DNA of 64,000 nucleotides from Zygnema circumcarinatum (taxonomy: Eukaryota; Streptophyta; Zygnematophyceae; Zygnematales; Zygnemataceae): the NCBI GenBank assembly GCA_037447605.1, contig CM074814.1, positions 2,119,309-2,183,308 of the forward strand, given 5' to 3'. Below the pieces are notes generated by a model that saw only the letters and a program-made list of their open reading frames with translations, was not told the origin of the DNA and did not search any database. Shown here piece after piece: positions 53,235 to 64,000 of the stretch. A program made the translations under genes and the position numbers. Within the stretch, counting starts at the first letter, position 1. Each line of letters begins with the position of its first letter.

Positions 53235-54449
53235 GAGAAGGCCCGAGGGTCTATTCAAAAGTAGGGGCAAAGGCGTGGCAGGTAGGCTCTATCCAAAATC
53301 TCAGTAGCTCATGTATGCAGTTATATAGACAGATGTGTTGTACCTCTCCGCTCACTTCTAGTGCTGCTGCCGTGATGCCCCAGAAAGCTTCTCTATATCA
53401 TTATCTATTTAAGGCACAATTGTGTCCAAATTGCCCTGTAGAAAGTAGGATACATTGAAGCTCCTTTTATTTTTTTCCCTTTGTAGTGGGCAACTTTGCC
53501 CCCAACAGCAGCTGAGGCACAACTCATAGAAAGTCTTTCAGAGTGTTTAGTTGCCAAATCAGTGCTTCTAGGTACACAGACAAGGATCCCATTATTTGCC
53601 CTATGCTTCTTTTTAAGAAGAAGCGGGGGGTTACATTGATGTACTGCAGTCTTCAGGGTTTTTTCGAGAATAATGGGAAGGCAAATGGAGCTGTGTAGGC
53701 TGCTGTTGGGGGATTCACAGGGGGTTCTATGCAGTGATCAGTCTCAGTTCGGGGGTACAGAGGTCGTCGTATTTTGCATGACAGAAAGAACTATGGAAAT
53801 CGTTTTCGTTGGGGATCATTTGCTTTTTGGACCTTGTTGACAAAGGGATCGTCGTATCCTTTCAGAACCATAGGTCCTTTGTTTACAATAGTCTTGGAAG
53901 GTGGAGAGACAAACCCTAAAAGCATGGAAACCCCGGATGACCTTCCAACTGAGTCACAATAAGTTCAGTTAGATTTAGCGTTTCTATGTCTGCATCCAAA
54001 CAGGAATATGATGCCATTTTTGTACGCTGAATTCTGTTTCCGTCCATGCAACCGCATGCATACAAGGGCCCATGTGAGGGTCCATTCCCATTCCCCACTC
54101 TGGAGCTGTTGTGGCCTCCGTTTCTAAAGAAATCAACCTGTGCAGTAAAAGTAAGAGTTTGGGAAAGAGAATTAGAAAAGAAAGCCTCTACCAATCCCCT
54201 TTCTTATTTTTCTTATCCTTTATGCAAGAAAAAAAAAAAAAGCGTCCATTCATCAGTTAGTGAAATTTAGTGAATTCATCAAAGCGAGAGAAGCTGAAAA
54301 CCTTTTGAACCATACTCTCTCTTTTTCCTCTCCACGAATGACGACTCGCCATGTACTTTTGTATACGTGGCGACTTGCTATTGGACTACAGTAAGCCCAA
54401 TAATCGTACGGATAATGTTAAAAAATGTACGGCTCAACTGTACGGCAGT
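53235..54449. other. 3' UTR of the histidine kinase and spacer up to the transposon
   Basis: No gene recognised. The histidine kinase transcript probably ends within the first several hundred bases. ACGTGGCGACTTGCTATTGG (a CCAAT/ACGTGG-like pair) lies near 54365-54385, and GTACGG words at 54405-54447 lead into the element. Confidence 0.5.
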
Positions 54450-55265
54450 ACAGTAGACCCCCCCAATATTTTCGCCCCTCTTATTTTCGCTCCCCAATAT
54501 TTTCGCCCTGAATTTGCCAAAACCACTTTTTAACATAATACTGCCCGCCTATTGTTAACACGCACCCTTATGTAAACCGCTCGCAGCCCCGAGCGGGCGC
54601 AAGCGACCGTCGATCTCCCGCGATCGCGGAGCCGCAGTCCCTTACGCCCCCGCCTGCCGTACGCTCCGCAGCCCCGCGAGGCCCCGCCGCCGGGTCGGCG
54701 CAGCTCCGGAGGCCTGGGTGGTACGGACGTTTTATCACCCTTTTTTTTTTTTTTGGGGCGTTTTTTTTTTTTTTTTGGGGCGTAATTTTTTTTGAACTTT
54801 TTTTGTTTTTTTTTTTTCCCTTTCGTTGTTTTTCTTTTTTATACCACCGCGGTGACCCCGCTACACAGAGACAGGGTCCAGGCACCGCCGCCCGCCGCCT
54901 ACTCGCGGCTAAGTTTGAAAAACCACGAGGACCACTCCCTCTCCAAGCGGAGACATCGCCGTTGCGTTGCTCATAACGCAATAGCGGACGGGGGGCGACG
55001 ACCATGGAAACGTACAAAAAGCGATACGATACGATACGATATTTGCGCCTTTGACAATACGGACTGTCTCTCCGCCGCTAAGGGATTCGTCCTCGTGGTT
55101 TCTTTATGCTCTTCTCCTGAACGCCCTCCCCCCTCGCCCCGTCCGCCATAGCCCGAGCAAGGGTCTTTCTGTTTGTGTTGTCTCTTTAATTCTTATCCCT
55201 TTCCCAAATATGTTATAGTTTTATAAAGTTTCTAATGTTTCTTATATATGTTTTTTTTTGTGTAG

Positions 55266-56359
55266 AGCGACCACGGAGTAGCTTTCAAATACCGGCACAT
55301 TGAAGCAGCAAAATTTGTACAAACGCTTCGATATTTTGCATATGTTTTCTTGCAAGATGCGGTGTATGCTTCAGAAATTCCAATGTTCACAAAAAGTGTG
55401 AAGAGTTTCAGAGGTGAGGAGTTACAGAATGACCTTAATTCTTTGTCATTTAACCTCTGCCTTTATCATTCTTGCTTAATTCTATTTGTGTGTTGTGTGT
55501 TTTTGTTTTCATTGAAGAATTTTTCAGTTTTGCGAATGAAGCGAGGATAGAGGGGGTAAGGATGAAGGCGGTATATGAAAGGAGTCGCCTTTCAACAATC
55601 GAAAATTTACATTCAACAATCGAAAATTTACAAGCAACATTACAAGCAACAATTCAGTTATGCATGGAGGGAGGAGGCATGCAGGGAGGAGGCGTGCAAG
55701 GAGGGATGCTTGGAGGAGGCATGCAAGGAGTAGGCATGCAAGGAGGAGGGATGCAAGGAAGCATGCAAGGAGGAGGGATGTAGAGAAGCATGCAAGGAGG
55801 GCTGCAAGGAAGCATGCAGGGAGGGCTGCAAGGAGGCATGCAGGGAGGGATGCAGGGAAGCATGCAAGGAGGGTTGCAAGGAGGCATGCAGGGAGGGCTG
55901 CAACGAAGCATGCAAGGGGGGCTGCAAGGAGGCATGCAGGGAGGGCTGCAAGGAAGCATGCAAGGAGGGATGCAAGGAGGCATGCAGGGAGGGCTGCAAC
56001 GAAGCATGCAAGGAGGGCTGCAACGAAGCATGCAAGGAGGGCTGCAAGGAGGCATGCAGGGAGGGCTGCAACGAAGCATGCAAGGAGGGCTGCAAGGAAG
56101 CATGCAAGGAGGAGGGATGCAGGGAAACATGCAGGGAGGGCTGCAAGGAAGGAAGGAGGGAGGGAGGGAGGCGTTGCGAGAGAGGCGGTGGCTGCGGGAC
56201 ATGCCTCGATATTTACACTGCAGCGTGCTGGTGTTTTACTTGACTCGTTTACAGAATTTCCAATGCTTTCAGTGCAATGTAGTAGGTTTGATGGAGAACG
56301 ATGGCATTTACCAAGAGACTGTGAACCATGCCACCAGCCTGCAACACTTTCAACATTGA
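55266..56359 (+). pseudogene. Gene inside the transposon with MQGG/LQGS repeats, interrupted by a stop
   Basis: Exon 55266-55413 reads VAFKYRHIEAAKFVQTLRYF then VFLQDAVYASEIPMFTKSV; a GTGAGG donor joins in phase to an exon from 55518 reading EFFSFANEARIEGVRMKAVY. The frame then enters Gln/Gly/Met repeats (MQGG, LQGS) and meets TAG at 55781-55783 (GGG ATG TAG AGA AGC). The same frame continues from 55784 with the same repeats to 56359, where the last part leaves the repeat (ERRWLRDMPRYLHC). The stop seems to be a mutated repeat codon. No family is recognised and no start exon was found. It could be a captured host gene or an element-encoded protein; if the stop is genuine the product ends after the first repeats. 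Confidence 0.5.
55665..56155 (+). repeat. Minisatellite of 12-bp units (ATGCAAGGAGGG / CTGCAAGGAAGC)
   Basis: About 40 units of 12 bp, arranged mainly as 24-bp pairs, coding MQGG, LQGS, LQGG or LQRS on the plus strand. The GCATGC core makes many short palindromes. The antisense open frames (Cys/Pro- or Leu/His-rich) are by-products. Confidence 0.9.
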
Positions 56360-57217
56360 GGGCTTTTTAACCAATAATTTGTAAACTAGGCCAAAACATA
56401 TGTCGATAAGATAATCTTGCTAAGCTTTTGGAGTGCGAGTTCCATTGGGAACAGCACTATAACCACACAGAAAAAAGCTCGAAAACACTTACACACACAA
56501 AAACGCGCAACTCAACTCAATCGCACACTCCCTCCATCCCTCCCTCATTCCCACGCGCACAAAGGTAATGCTTTGTAAACGTACCAATGCCATTCGGCGG
56601 GCTATAATCCTACAAACCTTTATAGGGACACAAGTTGTAAGCTGGACAGAAGGATCTACCAAACAAGGGAAACAACGCCGGTTTCATTCATACCAGCCAC
56701 TAGCAACTACTCACACTTTTAACAATCAAATTTGTACACAAAACCATTTCATATATACAAGGTTTCGAATTTTGTAAACGCATACCATCAAGTTGTTGTG
56801 TGTCCGGTTCTCTCGATGTACTGGTCTCTACACATTTTACAATTTCGTACAAGTTTACAATTGTCTCTTGGTTTCAAATTGTGGCTTGTGTCTTGTGTGA
56901 TACTGTGAGTTCCTTTTTTTGCCCAAGGGTCGGGCCGCGCCTTCACATGCGTGAACTGAACGCGCAAGGGATTGCGTACTACGCGTACGCGGCGGCTAAG
57001 CTGCCTTCGAAACCACCAGGACCACTCCCTCTCCAAGCGGCGAAATTGCCGTTGCGTTGCTTATCACGCAACGGCGAATTCACTCCATGCGAATGCCTTC
57101 TTGGCGGCATCGTGTCCGCCCATTTCATCGACGGTTCTTCGCGAGCTGCGAAATCAAGCATAACTATGGTTATATTTTCGCTACCCAATATTTTCGCCCA
57201 ATATTTGCCGAAACCAT
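56360..57217. other. Internal non-coding part of the transposon
   Basis: AT-rich spacer, then a GC-rich stretch (56940-57080) duplicated from the left part of the element, then the right TIR region. No gene seen. Confidence 0.5.
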
Positions 57218-57245
57218 GGCGAAAATATTGGGGGGGTCTACTGTA

Positions 57246-57908
57246 GGTAGAACGGAAGTGTACGAACATAAATGTACTGTACAGTACAGTACAGTATTGT
57301 TCAGGGATGGCAATAAATCCGTACAAGGGACTTTTAGAGTTTTAGATTTCAGAATTACTGTAGAACGTTCTAATATTCAAACGTTTCAGAGTTTTAGAAA
57401 CTTCTATAATTGGCGTACGACCGTTGAAATTGAACATGCACGGATGTCGATCTCAATTTTAGGTTAGGACTTGCTGTGCGACGGCGCTGGCCCTTCAGAG
57501 GGGCTGCCGTACGATCGTACGACCAAACTATTGTTCGGTTGTTCTAAAAGTGTTTTATAAAACGACTTTTATAATTTTCAATGGGAATTTTAAAACACGG
57601 CACTGCGTCAATAAATCCATCCCTAATATGTACAAAAAGGACAAGGCGGCGAAGGCGAGCCTTGGAAGAAAGCGACCGCCATTGCCGCCATGGCGGGTGA
57701 GCTCCGCTGGGGGAGGGGGGAGGAGAGGCAGCAGAGAGAGGGCGGCGGCAGCAGGGGCGACAGGCGCTTGGACGAAAGAATGGCAGCCATGGCGGCGCAG
57801 ATCTGGAGGTTCGTCTAAGCTTTTGCACGTGTTCTGCCAGCTGTGGCGTTCCCTTGAGCTTCCAAGATCCAGCCCTGGAAGGGAGAAGGGGGAGAACTTG
57901 AAGGAGCT
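57246..57908 (+). promoter_or_regulatory. Upstream region and leader of the EF-hand protein gene
   Basis: Contains GTAC-rich words (TACTGTACAGTACAGTACAG at about 57275-57295, CGTACGATCGTACGACC at about 57510) and a G/C-rich leader with GCC/GGC runs from 57640 to 57900. The transposon's right end lies 665 bp from the start codon, so it may affect this promoter. Confidence 0.45.
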
Positions 57909-62970
<5,062 letters not shown>

Positions 62971-64000
62971 ACATACAGGTGAGGGAGAGGGTGAGAGAGA
63001 GGGAAAGAGCGTTTTTCATGAAAGTAAAAAGTTTTGGCCCAAAGCCATCATCTCCTGATCAAGCCGAAAGGAACCCTTCATGCATAGTTTGTCGTCAGAC
63101 ACATGTCTCTTGTTAATGTTAATCCACTCATCTCTGTAAAATTATCCCTGACTTTGAGTTAACTAACACAGAAATAAGCGGATATACCCCAACTGTTGAA
63201 TGGAATTTTCTTTAAGGCAAGCTTAGGCAGTACGTGGACATTCTATCTCCCTTTAAAGAGAGCGGAAGTTTTAATCCTAATGCTTCTTTGAACCCTAATG
63301 CTTCATTGTACTCTGCACATTTGCAGGATTTTCCTCCTGAGCACGAGCTCGTGGTGTCCCTAACTCCGGGCTGCTTCTAATTTAAAAAAAATATAGTTTC
63401 ACAGCCCTCCCTGGTCAGCCACGGCTAAGCTGTCCATTCCAATGTACACCATGAGTAGTACGGACTCGTTGGATTTCTTCTTCGGGGAGCCGTTTTTAGA
63501 GTTTCGTTTGAGAGGAGGCCATGTAGGGTTGCGTATGTTGCAAATTTTGGATGTTTAGGTTTGCATTTGTCTTTATACCCTTAGAACTACACCAATTCCT
63601 GATTGTTTTGCAGGAGGTTAGAGGTTATTTTGGGCTGGTTAGCATTGAAAGGGACTATCCCAGGACCCTCTCCCTCTCCCTTCCACTCTCTCTCTCTCTC
63701 TCTCTCTCACTCTCTCTCTCTCTCTCTCTTTCCCTCCCCCCTCCCCACCCCCCCACCTCTACATTCATTGTTCAATTTGAGGCATGGCTGCTTTCATGCT
63801 CTATGCTCGGCTAATGGTCCTCCGCCAATAGAGTAGCATGCTGCTTTGGGCTCCGTTTGAATCGGCTATTTCAAGGGTACGTTCAGAAACAAGGCAGTAG
63901 CTGGTTCAGGACTATAACTGTATATGTACAAGTTGAGCCTTTAGTCAAATAGCAGGACTCGTCTAAGCGTTCGTTTCCACTTTTCCGTTTCCATCCTTCT
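62971..64000. other. 3' UTR of the EF-hand gene and spacer
   Basis: No gene recognised to the end of the window. A (CT)n tract lies at about 63686-63740. Possible transcript end in the AT-rich DNA after 63100. Confidence 0.5.

Larger units (their letters stand above)
54450..57243. mobile_element. 2.8-kb DNA transposon with perfect 26-bp terminal inverted repeats and TA target duplication
   Basis: 54450-54475 (begins CAGTAGACCCCCCC, ends TTTTCGCC) is the exact reverse complement of 57218-57243. The element is flanked by TA on both sides (54448-54449 and 57244-57245), the target duplication of Tc1/mariner/pogo elements; CAGT ends also fit. Inside, a ~45-bp segment next to the left end (54478-54525) recurs in direct orientation near the right end (57172-57215), and a ~70-bp GC-rich segment at 54919-54990 recurs at 57013-57080. 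No DDE transposase is visible, so the element is non-autonomous or has lost it. It carries the stop-interrupted gene at 55266-56359. Confidence 0.75.

Noticed and set aside
54568-55017. 149-residue minus-strand frame with a poly-Lys block
   Set aside because: Created by T-runs and a GC-rich segment near the transposon's left end; that segment is duplicated at the right end as non-coding DNA.
55654-56202. Minus-strand Cys/Pro-rich (CMPPCSPP) frame and Leu/His-rich frame opposite the MQGG repeat
   Set aside because: A 12-bp repeat with no stop in several frames opens all of them. The spliced plus-strand frame is the better supported one.

Overview
The window is nuclear DNA of a plant-lineage (streptophyte) eukaryote. 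Genes carry many short GT–AG introns, and the gene set is plant-like: a WNK kinase with the plant DLG variant, a CHASE-domain cytokinin-receptor-type hybrid histidine kinase, an organelle-type PPR protein, a plastid-type CDP-diacylglycerol synthase fragment and a plant EF-hand calumenin-like protein. An intron-rich PPR gene, very abundant (CT)n/(GGGA)n tracts, telomere-like CCCTAA words and moderate GC suggest an early-diverging lineage (streptophyte alga, bryophyte or lycophyte grade) rather than a seed plant. That placement is inference. Exon models below were spliced by hand from GT/AG sites, reading-frame phase and family similarity.

Layout: 457-5832 (+) WNK kinase with a huge RS/RE-rich tail, its first exon(s) perhaps outside the window. 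7417-8832 (+) intronless SLC17/PHT4-type transporter. 10693-12894 (-) plant coiled-coil, tail-anchored protein of unknown function. 13.7-14.6 kb degenerate telomere-like and GGGACCCAAA repeats. 14709-18189 (-) PPR protein, divergent from 19003-24391 (+) SOF1/DCAF13 ribosome-biogenesis protein. 25664-28169 (-) VID27-family protein, followed upstream by a 32-bp tandem array. 29483-29692 (-) 3' fragment of CDP-DAG synthase. 29990-32440 (-) an unusual gene in which a DMC1-type HhH domain is joined to coiled-coil exons. 33910-35479 (-) secretory protein of unknown function. 36.1-38.6 kb two large imperfect palindromes. 39921-43533 (-) homogentisate 1,2-dioxygenase, divergent from 45357-53234 (+) CHASE histidine kinase. 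54450-57243 a TA-flanked transposon with perfect 26-bp terminal inverted repeats. 57909-62970 (+) EF-hand protein with a 1.1 kb pure-purine intron tract.

Most genes are unrelated housekeeping or signalling loci, not an operon or cluster. The most interesting content is non-canonical: (i) the DMC1 HhH/coiled-coil gene; (ii) a recurrent CCAAT–(C)ACGTG–ACGTGG–ATTGG composite, often palindromic, upstream of several genes and amplified as a tandem array before the VID27 gene; (iii) the paired palindromes and the TIR element with an internal, stop-interrupted MQGG-repeat gene; (iv) PPR introns placed in phase 0 just before the same repeat position. No tRNA, rRNA or CRISPR array was recognised. Two runs of N (26125-26134, 36378-36387) are assembly gaps.
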